Positions 39,541 to 48,367 of a DNA stretch of 64,000 nt are shown here, piece after piece. The position numbers and the translations under genes were made by a program. How positions within the stretch are numbered: the stretch's first letter is position 1; each line of letters opens with the position of its first letter. Source of the DNA: Parvibaculum sp040390855 (GTDB lineage: Bacteria; Pseudomonadota; Alphaproteobacteria; Parvibaculales; Parvibaculaceae); NCBI GenBank assembly GCA_040390855.1, contig JAZJXO010000005.1, positions 1 through 64,000 on the forward strand, read 5' to 3'. The notes under the pieces are model-generated. The model saw only the letters and a program-made list of their open reading frames with translations. It was not told the DNA's origin and did not search any database.

Positions 39541-40858
39541 GGCGGGCCTCATGCGCAAAGTGTCGATCCAGCAAGGTGAGCAATCCGTCGCAAATCTCTT
39601 GTGTGGCCTGGCCCGACGAGGTGACGACGCTTTCAGCCGCATCGACACGGCGTTTGCGTTCGCGATCCTCATTGAGAAGCAAAGAGACTGTCGCCGCGAG
39701 TTCGCTCGCATTGGTGATCCGCGACAGGGCTTTGACCTCTGCAAAACCGGCAAAGGCTTCGGCAAAATTGTAATCGCTCGGACCGGCGATGAGGGCGGAA
39801 CGCAGACGTGCCGGTTCAAACGGATTATGTCCGCCAAGCGTCCCCATCGTGCCGCCGATGAAAACAATTTCGGTGAGGCGATAGAAGAGACCAAGCTCGC
39901 CCAATGTATCGGCAAGATAAATCTGCGTCGAGGCGTTGATCTGTTCGCCTTTGCTGCGCTGGGTGACATTGATGCCACGGGCGCGCAGGTCTCTGGCGAT
40001 GGCGGCCCCGCGGACCGGATGGCGCGGCACGATGAAGGTAAGAAGCCCGCCATGGCGACGCGACAGCGCCTCATGCACATCGGCGGCGAGCATTTCCTCG
40101 CCCTCATGCGTGTTGGTTGCAAGCCATGTCGGGCGCAGCCCGATGGTGTGGCGCATCGCACTGACTTCGGAGGATTTGGCAGTGAGCGGCGCGGCGTCAT
40201 GTTTGAGATTGCCCGGCGTCGTGACGTCCGTAACGCCGAGGGCCGCGAGGCGGCGGGCGCTCGCCTGATCCTGTGCGAAGACGAGCGAGAACCGCGAGAC
40301 GAGATCGTGGATCGTTTTCGGGAACCGCTGCCAGCCTTCAAAACTTTTTTGTGTGATGCGGGCATTGATGAGCGCGAGCGGCACACCTTGTTTGTCGCTC
40401 GTCGTGATGAGGTTCGGCCAGAACTCGCTTTCGACCCAGACACCGAGATCGGGTTTCCAATGGGCAAGAAATTTCTGGCAATAGCGCGGATGATCAAGCG
40501 GCACATATTGGTGGAAGGCACGCGGCGGCAGACGCTCGGCCATGAGGTGGGCCGACGTCACCGTACCGGTGGTCACGAGCACATGAATGTCGGCGCGCGC
40601 AGCAAGCAAGCGGTCGATGAGTGTGAGCACGGAGAGGCTTTCGCCGACGCTGGCCGCATGGATCCAGACGAGCGGACCGGCGGGGCGCGGGCGCACGGCG
40701 ATTCCTTGTCGTTCATCGAGACGCGGCGCGTCTTCCTTGCCGCGTTTAAGGCGCCGGGAGAGAAGATATGGCACCAGCGGTCCGACGGCGCGCGTGGCAA
40801 GGCGATAGGCGGTGAGGCCCAGCCGCGCATGCGCATGGCGTCTCGCGCCGGTCTGCAT
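39533..40858 (-). CDS. waaA: 3-deoxy-D-manno-octulosonic acid transferase
   Basis: Adds Kdo to lipid IVA at the inner membrane. 441 residues, GT30 family: WIHAASVGESLSVLTLIDRL with the catalytic Glu near 74, VTTGTVTSAHLM, HQYVPLDHPRYCQKFL, ESEFWPNLI, LINARIT, and the C-terminal FIGGTMGTLGGHNPFEPARL. Its start shares one base with the stop of the DUF374 gene, and its end overlaps lpxK, giving a tightly coupled run. Confidence 0.96.
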   Translation of the reverse strand: MQTGARRHAHARLGLTAYRLATRAVGPLVPYLLSRRLKRGKEDAPRLDERQGIAVRPRPAGPLVWIHAASVGESLSVLTLIDRLLAARADIHVLVTTGTVTSAHLMAERLPPRAFHQYVPLDHPRYCQKFLAHWKPDLGVWVESEFWPNLITTSDKQGVPLALINARITQKSFEGWQRFPKTIHDLVSRFSLVFAQDQASARRLAALGVTDVTTPGNLKHDAAPLTAKSSEVSAMRHTIGLRPTWLATNTHEGEEMLAADVHEALSRRHGGLLTFIVPRHPVRGAAIARDLRARGINVTQRSKGEQINASTQIYLADTLGELGLFYRLTEIVFIGGTMGTLGGHNPFEPARLRSALIAGPSDYNFAEAFAGFAEVKALSRITNASELAATVSLLLNEDRERKRRVDAAESVVTSSGQATQEICDGLLTLLDRHFAHEARHA

Positions 40859-41601
40859 CAGATCACCCTTGCACCTGCGCCGCCTGTTTTGGGGCGGCGG
40901 CCGACAATGCGTTCAGCTTCTTCGGCGACGGCGTTCAGCGCCTGCTCGACGCTGAGGCGGGCTGCTTCCAGTGTCACAGCGTCCGCATCTCGCGGTACAT
41001 AGATCGGTTCGCCCCAGACGAGTGCACCTTTGGAGAAAGGCAGATTGATCGTGAAGCGGTCCCAGTTGTTGAGCTGGATGCGCGCGCGCGTGGTGGCAGC
41101 AACCGGAACGATAGGACGACCGGACAGACGCGCCAGCATGATGATGCCGTCGCCTGCGCGGCGGGCGGGGCCGGGCGGCAGGTCTGCTGTGAGGCCGATG
41201 GAAACATTTTCGCCAAGTGCACGTACCATCGCGCGCAATGCGCCCGCACCGCCTTTGCTTCTGTGCTTCTCGCGCCGCTCTTCGCCTTTGGGCACGCCGG
41301 AACCACGAATGGTGCCGACGCCGAGATAATGCATGATCTTGGACACGATCTCGCCGTCGCCGTGGCGCGAGACGAGAATGCGCATCTCGCGCCAGTTGTG
41401 CCAGAAGGTCGGCAGGATCAGATTTTGCCCGTGCCATGTCGCGCCGATAAACGGTTCGTCATTCGCCCAGAAGCGTTGTGCGATGTCCATGCGGTGCACT
41501 TCAAAGCGGCTCGTGAGGCGGATGAACTTAAGTGTCATGGCGACGGTAAAGCCCACTGCCGTCTTGAACGCCTCACTCTGTACAATGCTCTTGCCGATCA
41601 T
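40858..41601 (-). CDS. DUF374 lysophospholipid acyltransferase-like protein
   Basis: A 247-residue protein with one N-terminal hydrophobic segment (AVGFTVAMTLKFI) and the DUF374 acyltransferase pattern FIGATWHGQNLILP, SRHGDGEIVSKIMHYLGVGTIRGS, LTADLPPGPARRAGDGIIMLA. Position between msbA and waaA is constant in Rhizobiales and suggests a role in lipid A or Kdo-lipid maturation; the reaction is unproven to my knowledge. The start MIGKSIVQ at 41601 lies seven bases after the msbA stop. Confidence 0.85.
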   Translation of the reverse strand: MIGKSIVQSEAFKTAVGFTVAMTLKFIRLTSRFEVHRMDIAQRFWANDEPFIGATWHGQNLILPTFWHNWREMRILVSRHGDGEIVSKIMHYLGVGTIRGSGVPKGEERREKHRSKGGAGALRAMVRALGENVSIGLTADLPPGPARRAGDGIIMLARLSGRPIVPVAATTRARIQLNNWDRFTINLPFSKGALVWGEPIYVPRDADAVTLEAARLSVEQALNAVAEEAERIVGRRPKTGGAGARVI

Positions 41602-41608
41602 GGGGTCG

Positions 41609-43453
41609 TTATTCTCCCGCCACTGCGGTCGTGACCGCAGGCTGTGCATCGTCATTGGCCTCAGCACTTGTAAACTGTGTGCGTGACAATTCGGCATAGA
41701 GACCGCCCAGCGCGACGAGTTCCTCGTGCGTGCCTTCCTCGGTGACGCGACCCGCTTCGATCACATAGATACGGTTGGCATGCATGATGGTGGAAAGGCG
41801 ATGCGCAATGACAAGCGTTGTACGGCCTTCCATCAGCGCGGCGAGCGCGTTCTGCACTTGTAATTCGGAGGCTGTGTCGAGGGCGGAGGTCGCTTCGTCG
41901 AGCAACAGGATCGGCGCATTTTTCAGCATGGCTCGGGCGATAGCGATGCGCTGGCGCTGACCGCCGGAGAGACGAAAGCCTGCCTCGCCCACAGACGTGT
42001 CATAGCCCTTGGGCAGCGCCATGATGAAATCATGCGCGGCGGCGTTGCGTGCGGCGGCGATGATGTCATCTTCGCGGGCGTCAGGGCGGCCATAAGCGAT
42101 GTTGGCGCGAACCGTGTCGTCGAACAGGAAGGGGTCTTGCGTGACCAGCGAACTGGCCTGACGCAGAGACGCGACCGTCACCTCGCGGATGTCCTGTCCG
42201 TCGATGGAGATCGATCCTTCGGTCGGATCATAGAAACGCGGCACGAGATTGAGCGTCGTGCTTTTACCGCCGCCTGACGGGCCGACGAGTGCGACGGTGT
42301 GGCCTCGGGGAATGTCGATCGAAACATTGTCGAGCGCACGAGTGCCGTCGCCATAGGCAAAGCTGACATGGTCAAAGCGCACCGCGCCGTCAGTGACGGC
42401 GAGCGGTTTGGCGTCGTCGCTGGCGATAATATCGGGCTCAATGTCGAGAATCGGGAAAACGCGCGTTGCGGCGGCGACACCTTCCTGCATGATGGTCTGT
42501 GTGTTGGCGACGGCCTTAAGCGGCTGGTAGGCGAGCATCAGCGAAGACACGAAGGCGAAAAGCTCGCCGATGTTGAGTGTGCCGTGAATGACGGAAAGAC
42601 CGCCGAAATAGATCACCGCCCCTATGCCGATGCCAGACAGGGATTCCGTGAGCGGGCTTGCCGCAGCCTTGGCGCGGAAACCCTTGCGCATGTGATGCAG
42701 TACGTTGGCGACGGCCTGATTGACGCGTTTGATCTCGTGGTCTTCCTGACCGTAAGCCTTGACGACGCGGATACCCCCCAGCGCCTCGGAAATCAGGGCT
42801 GACAGATTGCCCGAGCCTTCCATGCTTTTGCGGCCGGCCTTGCGCGTCTTCTTGCCGAGGTTACGCATGTAGTAGATGGCAATCGGAATGATCGAGGTGG
42901 CGATGAGCGCGAGTCTCCAGTTCATGTAGAACATGGTGCCTATCAGCGCGATGACGGTGAGGAGGTTCTGGGTGAAGTCGATGACCGAAATGGTGACGGC
43001 ATCGCGAACGCGCGCGCTGTCCGTGGAAAGACTCGAAAGAAAGCGGCCTGAATGCGTGCCAGACACCCATGCAATGTCGGCCTTGATGATGCGCGAGAAC
43101 ATGCGGCCCTGAATGGACGAAATGATGATCTGACCAATGAGGTTCTTGGTCAGATTCGTGCTGTAGGAGGCGACGCCTTTCAGGGCGCTGGCAACGACGG
43201 CCCCGAGCGCCACCAGAACGAGCATGTCCTGATTTTTCTTCGTCAGCACATCGTCAAAGAGGTATTTGATGAGAAGCGGCAGGACGCCGGTAGACGCGGC
43301 GACCACAGCACTGGCGAGCAGCGAGGTCAGAACGAGTTTCCAGTTGGGCAGCAGATAGTCGCGCGTCGTCCGCTTTAGCACATCAAAGGTCTTGAGGTAC
43401 TCGGGTGCGTTCGCAGTCTGATTATTTGGGGTGGGCTTGGCGGTCAACTGCAA
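41609..43453 (-). CDS. MsbA-like ABC transporter, permease and ATPase
   Basis: A 614-residue half-transporter: six-helix membrane domain (about 40-330), then an ATPase with Walker A GPSGGGKST near 393, the signature LSGGQRQRIA near 494 and Walker B ILLLDEATSALD near 514, and the H-loop VIAHRLS. Its place ahead of DUF374-waaA-lpxK points to lipid A-core flipping, the MsbA role, although multidrug or other lipid export cannot be excluded by sequence. Confidence 0.9.
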   Translation of the reverse strand: MQLTAKPTPNNQTANAPEYLKTFDVLKRTTRDYLLPNWKLVLTSLLASAVVAASTGVLPLLIKYLFDDVLTKKNQDMLVLVALGAVVASALKGVASYSTNLTKNLIGQIIISSIQGRMFSRIIKADIAWVSGTHSGRFLSSLSTDSARVRDAVTISVIDFTQNLLTVIALIGTMFYMNWRLALIATSIIPIAIYYMRNLGKKTRKAGRKSMEGSGNLSALISEALGGIRVVKAYGQEDHEIKRVNQAVANVLHHMRKGFRAKAAASPLTESLSGIGIGAVIYFGGLSVIHGTLNIGELFAFVSSLMLAYQPLKAVANTQTIMQEGVAAATRVFPILDIEPDIIASDDAKPLAVTDGAVRFDHVSFAYGDGTRALDNVSIDIPRGHTVALVGPSGGGKSTTLNLVPRFYDPTEGSISIDGQDIREVTVASLRQASSLVTQDPFLFDDTVRANIAYGRPDAREDDIIAAARNAAAHDFIMALPKGYDTSVGEAGFRLSGGQRQRIAIARAMLKNAPILLLDEATSALDTASELQVQNALAALMEGRTTLVIAHRLSTIMHANRIYVIEAGRVTEEGTHEELVALGGLYAELSRTQFTSAEANDDAQPAVTTAVAGE

Positions 43454-43581
43454 CCTCTAAATGTGTCATGCGGGCGCGACCTTACCATGCGGGGGGAACC
43501 CGCGCCACCACACCAACGCATCAAAGCTGATGGTAAATATATGTACTCATTGATCTTTTTGCCTTGCGGCAAGATAGCTGC

Positions 43582-44136
43582 CTAAGCGTTAAGACTCCAG
43601 ACAGAGGCGGTGAGCCACGTCGCAAAGAGGCACCAGGCCAGATAGGGTGCGAGGAGCAAAGCGGCAAGGCGGCTCAGAGCCCAAAAGCATCGGATGGTGA
43701 GCACGATGGCGGCGACGAGAACGATGATTTCGAAGGTTGCAAGATCCGGCCTGTGCAACCCGAAGAACAGAACCGACCACGTAAAATTGAGCATCAACTG
43801 ACCGGCAAAGAGAGACAGAGCGAGCCCCGCCTCGTTGAGCCCGCCGGCCGCGCACCAGACGAGCCAAGCCGAAAGCCCCATCAGGAAGAAGAGGAGATTC
43901 CACACAACCGGGAACACCCAGTTCGCGGGCGTGAGGTCGGGCTTCACGATGCCCGCATACCAGGTGTCGACACTGGAAGACGTCACATAGGCGCCTGCCG
44001 CCGCACAGATGAAGACCACTGCAAGAAACGCAAACAGCATGAGAATGGAGATAAGCGCACCGGGGGCTTCCGGTCCGCCGTGACCTGAATGTGGGGTTGG
44101 ACGAGGACGGGTCGAACCGGCCTCATTGCCGCTCAT
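43582..44136 (-). CDS. tspO: TspO/MBR family membrane protein
   Basis: Translocator-protein homologue, 184 residues, five helices. Family signatures: WYAGIVKPDLTPANWVFPVVWNLLFFLMGLSAW, QLMLNFTWSVLFFGLHRPDLATFEI and APYLAWCLFATWLTASVWSLN. An N-terminal hydrophilic extension of about 35 residues (PRPTPHSGHGGPEAPG) is unusual. Members bind porphyrins or sterols and affect tetrapyrrole export or degradation. The start overlaps the DUF4170 stop (ATGA), so it is coupled to a gene of the envelope cluster. Confidence 0.92.
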   Translation of the reverse strand: MSGNEAGSTRPRPTPHSGHGGPEAPGALISILMLFAFLAVVFICAAAGAYVTSSSVDTWYAGIVKPDLTPANWVFPVVWNLLFFLMGLSAWLVWCAAGGLNEAGLALSLFAGQLMLNFTWSVLFFGLHRPDLATFEIIVLVAAIVLTIRCFWALSRLAALLLAPYLAWCLFATWLTASVWSLNA

Positions 44137-44387
44137 TGGTCGTGATCATGGGCATCATCATGCTCATGCTCGCTTTCAGGATCCATCAACCGGTGCAAAT
44201 GCACGATGAAATAGCGCGTCTGGGCATTGTCGACGGTACGCAGCGCCGCCGACTTCCACGCATTGTGAGCGCTGGCATAATCGGGGAAGACACCGACCAC
44301 ATCGACTTCATCCGTGTTACGGAACTCCGTTCCGTTCAGGTCTTTCAGTTCGCCGCCGATCACCAGATGAAGCAACTGTTTAGTCAT
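44133..44387 (-). CDS. DUF4170 protein with His-rich tail
   Basis: An 84-residue protein of unknown function (MTKQLLHLVIGGELKDL, VVGVFPDYASAHNAWKSAALRTVDNAQTRYFIVHLHRLMDP). It ends in an Asp/His-rich tail, EHEHDDAHDHDQ, which could bind a divalent metal; that is inference. Its homologues accompany the DUF374-waaA-lpxK genes in Rhizobiales. Coupled to tspO. Confidence 0.88.
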   Translation of the reverse strand: MTKQLLHLVIGGELKDLNGTEFRNTDEVDVVGVFPDYASAHNAWKSAALRTVDNAQTRYFIVHLHRLMDPESEHEHDDAHDHDQ

Positions 44388-44479
44388 CGCCCAACCGATT
44401 CCATCAATGAGAGATTCGATCCGGAAACTCTATCACGATACAGCAATTTTTATACGGAATAGAACGCCTGGCGGATTGA

Positions 44480-45292
44480 TTAAACTGGCAATTTCAGGTC
44501 GCCGACGCGCTCGAAAAGCGCATCGTAAAGCGCGGGGCCTGCGGCGATCAGGCTGCGATGGCGCGGTATTTCACGGTTGTACACAAACGCCTTGCCGTCA
44601 TGGCCGGTGAAGCGCCCGCCTGCTTCGGTGAGAATGAGGTCAGCGGCGGCAATATCCCAGTCGTTTTTGCTGTTAAGCGCCATTGTCGCATCAACCTGAT
44701 TGCAGGCGACGAGCGCGATCCGGTAGGCGACGGAATTGCGGTCGATAATGTCCATCTCCGGCCAGGGTTTGGACCAGGCCGGATGCTTGAACATCGGCGC
44801 GAAGGCGGCCATGCGCGCGCCGGCAATCTCCTTGCGGTGGCCGGGCTGAATGGGCTTGCCGTTGAGCGTCGCGCCCTTGCCAGTTTCGGCTTCGAAAAAT
44901 TCGTCCGTGGCCGGATTGAGCAAGGCGGCGAGCACGGGCCGCCCGTTTTCGACAAGGGCGACCGAGATCGTGAAATGTGGTTTGCCCTTGGCAAAAGCGC
45001 GTGTGCCGTCGATGGGGTCGACCACCCAGACACGGGACCGCGTGAGACGTTGCGCATCGTCCTCGGTTTCTTCCGACAACCAGCCATAAGCAGGACGCGG
45101 CACAGCGAGTGCCTTCTGCAACTGATCGTTCACGGCAATGTCGGCTTCCGTGACGATGCTGTCGCCGTCTTTCATCCATGTCTTGAGTTTGGTCTGATAA
45201 TAGGTGAGCGCGATCCGGCCCGCTTCGCGCACAGCTTCATTGAGGAGCGTGCGGTCTTCGTCGCGCGAGAACAGAGGCTCAGGTACCTGCAA
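44480..45292 (-). CDS. 3'(2'),5'-bisphosphate nucleotidase CysQ-like / inositol monophosphatase family
   Basis: A 270-residue lithium-sensitive phosphatase-fold protein. Metal-binding motifs: WLSEETEDD near 79, VVDPIDGTRAF near 97 (DPxDGT) and WDIAAADLILTEAGG near 212. CysQ recycles pAp from sulfate assimilation and CoA transfer; the inositol phosphatase role is the alternative. It overlaps the end of pmbA by 14 bases, a linkage seen in other Rhizobiales. Confidence 0.88.
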   Translation of the reverse strand: MQVPEPLFSRDEDRTLLNEAVREAGRIALTYYQTKLKTWMKDGDSIVTEADIAVNDQLQKALAVPRPAYGWLSEETEDDAQRLTRSRVWVVDPIDGTRAFAKGKPHFTISVALVENGRPVLAALLNPATDEFFEAETGKGATLNGKPIQPGHRKEIAGARMAAFAPMFKHPAWSKPWPEMDIIDRNSVAYRIALVACNQVDATMALNSKNDWDIAAADLILTEAGGRFTGHDGKAFVYNREIPRHRSLIAAGPALYDALFERVGDLKLPV

Positions 45293-46646
45293 TGGTCATG
45301 CCCTCGACGCGGATGGTGGGAGCGTTGGTGCCTTGTGTGAATCTGAGATCATTGGCGGGCGTGAGATGGAGGAACATGTCTTTGAGGTTTCCGGCCACCG
45401 TGATCTCGCTTACGGGATAAGAGAGCTTGCCGTTCTCGATCCAGAATCCCGATGCGCCGCGGCTATAGTCGCCCGTGACGCCGTTGACGCCCATGCCGAT
45501 CATCTCGGTGATGTAGAGACCGTCTTTGATGTCGCCGATGAGATCATCCGGTGAAAGTGTGCCCGCTTCCATATAGAGATTCGTTGTAGACGGCGAGGGT
45601 GGCCCGCCGGTGCCGCGCGCGGCATGGCCTGTTGTGGTGAGGCCGAGCTGGCGGGCGGATGCGGTGTCGAGCAGCCATGTCGTCAGCACACCATTGTCGA
45701 TCAGTTGAAAGCGCTGGTTGCGCACACCTTCACCGTCAAAGGGTTTGGAGCGTAAGCCGCGCGTGCGGTGCGGGTCGTCGACAATGGAAATACCGTCAGC
45801 AAAAACGCGCTTGCCCATCAGGGCTTGCAGGAAGCTCGTTTTGCGCGCGATGGCGGCACCGGAAATCGCACCGGCAAAATGGCCAACAAGGCCGGATGAG
45901 ACGCGCGGGTCATAGATGATCGGTACGGATTGCGATTTGACCTTGCGCGGATTGAGACGCCGCACCGCACGTTCGCCTGCCGACGTGCCGATGGGTGCTG
46001 CTGCATCAAGATCGCCATGATGACGAGCGCTCGAATAATCATAGTCGCGCTCCATGCCTGTGCCTTCACCGGCAAGCACCGAGCAGGAGACGGAAAAGGA
46101 CGTGCCGGAATAGGAGCCGGAAAACCCTTCCGATGTGACAAGTGCAATACCGGACCGACCCCAGCTTGCGCCTGCACCGCCGGAATTTGTCACACCTTTG
46201 ACGGCAAGCGCCGCCTCTTCGGCTTCAGCAGACAATGCCGCGAGGTCTTCGGCTGTCGGCACATGAAGCGCATCGTCAATGTCGAGATCGGGCAGATCGC
46301 GCGCCAGTAACCTTTTTTCGGCAAGCGCCGCATAGGGGTCTTCCGGCGCGATCCTGGCCATGGCGACGACGCGCTCGATCAGTGGTTTCAGTGAGCGTTC
46401 GGACAGATCAGTTGTCGAGACCGTTGCCGCGCGCTTGCCGATGAAAACACGCAGACCGACATCGCGGCCTTCGGAACGCTCCACATCTTCGAGTTTTCCG
46501 AGCCGCCACGACACGCCGAGCGACTGCCCTTCCAGCACAATCGCCTCGGCGGCATCAGCGCCCGCCTTCAACGCGCGCTCGACAAGCATCGCCGCGTCTT
46601 CAAGGACGCTCACGGGCGCAGGCATGGCGGGGCTCACTTTGGACAT
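45279..46646 (-). CDS. pmbA: TldD/PmbA family metallopeptidase-like protein
   Basis: A 455-residue member of the TldD/PmbA (TldE) family, which processes microcin precursors and the antitoxin CcdA. Conserved features: GRDVGLRVFIGKRAATVSTTDLS, NPRKVKSQSVPIIYDPRVSSGLVGHFAGAISG, and the C-terminal GVNGVTGDYSRGASGFWIENGKL. The HExxxH zinc motif of TldD is not present, which is normal for the PmbA subunit. The start MSKVSPAMP at 46646 is preferred to a frame extension to 46715. TldD is not in the window. Confidence 0.92.
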   Translation of the reverse strand: MSKVSPAMPAPVSVLEDAAMLVERALKAGADAAEAIVLEGQSLGVSWRLGKLEDVERSEGRDVGLRVFIGKRAATVSTTDLSERSLKPLIERVVAMARIAPEDPYAALAEKRLLARDLPDLDIDDALHVPTAEDLAALSAEAEEAALAVKGVTNSGGAGASWGRSGIALVTSEGFSGSYSGTSFSVSCSVLAGEGTGMERDYDYSSARHHGDLDAAAPIGTSAGERAVRRLNPRKVKSQSVPIIYDPRVSSGLVGHFAGAISGAAIARKTSFLQALMGKRVFADGISIVDDPHRTRGLRSKPFDGEGVRNQRFQLIDNGVLTTWLLDTASARQLGLTTTGHAARGTGGPPSPSTTNLYMEAGTLSPDDLIGDIKDGLYITEMIGMGVNGVTGDYSRGASGFWIENGKLSYPVSEITVAGNLKDMFLHLTPANDLRFTQGTNAPTIRVEGMTIAGT

Positions 46647-46665
46647 GGAACTCAAACTCTCGCGC

Positions 46666-47067
46666 TTAGTAGAGCGCGTAAAAGAGGCAACCGATGGCGG
46701 CGATGATCTGGGCAAGCCAAGTCATCAATGTGCCGATGAGGCGGGGCGGGCTGGATTTCTCGGCGGCCGTCGAAAGGCCAATCGCATGTAGGATGCGCCC
46801 GACCGTAAGCAAGAGGCCGACGGCGTGAATGACATAGATGGAGCCGGAGAGAAGGTGGAGGCCGATGAGGCCTATGAGGATAATCGGCGTATATTCGGCG
46901 TTGGTGACATGGGCGCGGTTGGCATTATAGAGGCCGCGATCCTCGCCTGTGCCTGTCAGCACATTTGACCGCACGCGGTTTGCCGACACGCGATAGGCCA
47001 GAAAGAAATTGATGAGCAGATTGAGACCGATATAGACGCCGATGATTTCGAGCGAATAACTCAGCAT
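46666..47067 (-). CDS. MAPEG family membrane protein
   Basis: A 133-residue protein with four hydrophobic segments; VSANRVRSNVLTGTGEDRGLYNANRAHVTNAEYTPI corresponds to the MAPEG loop and helix 2, with Asn and Glu of the motif in place. It starts the minus-strand run with pmbA 19 bases after it. Diverged from the MAPEG at 2969-3379. Glutathione-dependent activity is only inferred. Confidence 0.86.
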   Translation of the reverse strand: MLSYSLEIIGVYIGLNLLINFFLAYRVSANRVRSNVLTGTGEDRGLYNANRAHVTNAEYTPIILIGLIGLHLLSGSIYVIHAVGLLLTVGRILHAIGLSTAAEKSSPPRLIGTLMTWLAQIIAAIGCLFYALY

Positions 47068-47256
47068 TGGACCCTCCGGATGTGGTCGCGCTTGGCCTTA
47101 AGTCCGCCGGTGGACCAGCAAAAGCGTGATTCGTGATGCGCTGCGAAAAACTAGCATGTGCTTCCGCCAAAGACACGTCAGACAGGGCCGATTTCTGGGA
47201 TGGTCGCCCAAGGCTGCAAAATTATCAATTAACATGATTTTAATGTCGATTTTCAG

Positions 47257-47395
47257 TTGAAACCTTCTGATTGCCTTGCCATGTGGAACGGATGGGAGGA
47301 GGTCCGGGCCCCTCTGGCGGTGGAGGCGTCCATCGTGATGTCGGACCTGAAGTTGCATTTGCGCGGACGCTGCGTGCATAGGCAAAAGGTACATC
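47257..47395 (+). ncRNA. Structured leader of terC
   Basis: Nested complementary segments are visible: AGGTCCG (47300-47306) with CGGACCT (47342-47348), GCGTCC (47336-47341) with GGACGC (47365-47370), and TTGCC (47274-47278) with GGCAA (47381-47385). These compete, as in a switch. The gene controlled is terC, which in many bacteria sits under the Mn-sensing yybP-ykoY riboswitch; I cannot recognise that motif's conserved loop here. The remaining upstream sequence, 47068-47256, shows nothing definite. Confidence 0.4.
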
Positions 47396-48367
47396 ATGGA
47401 ATTCGCAGGCACCCCGATTTGGGCTTGGGGGGCTTTCTTTACGATCATCGCAGTGCTTCTGGCCTTCGATCTGGGCGTGCTGAACAAGCGCGACCATGAG
47501 ATAGGCGTGCGCGAAAGCATCCGCCTCTCGGCTTTTTATGTTGCTGTCGCGTGCCTCTTCGGCGCGGGCGTCTGGACCGTGCTCGGCGCGGAAAAAGGCA
47601 TCGAGTTTTTTACCGGCTATGCGATTGAAGAAAGTCTTTCCCTCGACAATGTCTTCATCATCTCGCTGATATTCACGACCTTCGCGATCCCGCGCGAATA
47701 TCAGCACCGCGTTCTGTTCTGGGGCATTGTCGGCGTCATCGTCATGCGCGGCACCATGATCGGTCTCGGCGCTGCGCTGATCGCGCAGTTCCATTGGGTG
47801 CTTTATATCTTCGGTGGTTTTCTTGTCGTCACCGGCATCAAGATGCTTTGCGCCAAAGACCATGACACGTCCATCAAATGCCATCCGCTTGTGCTCTGGT
47901 TGCAGCGTCATATCCGTATGACCAACGAGCTGCATGGCCATTCGTTCTTTGTCCGTCTTCCCGATCCGAAGACCGGCAAGGTGGTGCTCTTTGCGACGCC
48001 GCTTCTGCTCACACTCGTCGTTGTAGAATGTGCCGACCTCGTTTTTGCGGTGGACAGCGTGCCCGCAGTTTTTGCCATCACGCAGGATCCGTTCATTGTT
48101 TATACGAGCAACATCTTTGCGATCCTCGGACTTCGCGCGCTTTACTTTGCGCTTGCCGCCGTCATCCACCGCTTCGCTTACCTCAAATATGCGCTGGCCG
48201 TGGTGCTGGTCTTTATCGGCGGCAAGATTTTCTATGCCGAACTCGTCGGCAAAGTGCCGGCCCTGCTGTCGCTCTCCGTTACTTTCGGAGTTCTGGCGGC
48301 AGGTGTTCTTGTCTCTCTTCTAAAGACGCGGACAACACGGAAGGCGCCGTCGTCAGAGACACCGTGA
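47396..48367 (+). CDS. terC: TerC family integral membrane protein
   Basis: A 323-residue membrane protein with about nine helices. Conserved acidic intramembrane motifs: LLAFDLGVLNKRDHEIGVRES, FFTGYAIEESLSLDNVFIISLIF and VVVECADLVFAVDSVPAVFAITQDPFIVYTSNIFAILGLRALYF. TerC proteins of this size act as manganese exporters that metallate secreted enzymes. AAGG precedes the ATG. Its last 89 bases overlap the convergent BTLCP gene. Confidence 0.94.
   Translation: MEFAGTPIWAWGAFFTIIAVLLAFDLGVLNKRDHEIGVRESIRLSAFYVAVACLFGAGVWTVLGAEKGIEFFTGYAIEESLSLDNVFIISLIFTTFAIPREYQHRVLFWGIVGVIVMRGTMIGLGAALIAQFHWVLYIFGGFLVVTGIKMLCAKDHDTSIKCHPLVLWLQRHIRMTNELHGHSFFVRLPDPKTGKVVLFATPLLLTLVVVECADLVFAVDSVPAVFAITQDPFIVYTSNIFAILGLRALYFALAAVIHRFAYLKYALAVVLVFIGGKIFYAELVGKVPALLSLSVTFGVLAAGVLVSLLKTRTTRKAPSSETP

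Noticed and set aside
39541..40521. N-terminal extension of lpxK covering waaA
   Set aside because: The extension lies out of frame over waaA, which has all its GT30 motifs; LpxK begins at 39540 where its family similarity begins.
47240..48169. 309-codon minus-strand frame over terC
   Set aside because: Antisense of terC; the translation is charged and repetitive with no domain, whereas terC has its full set of membrane motifs.
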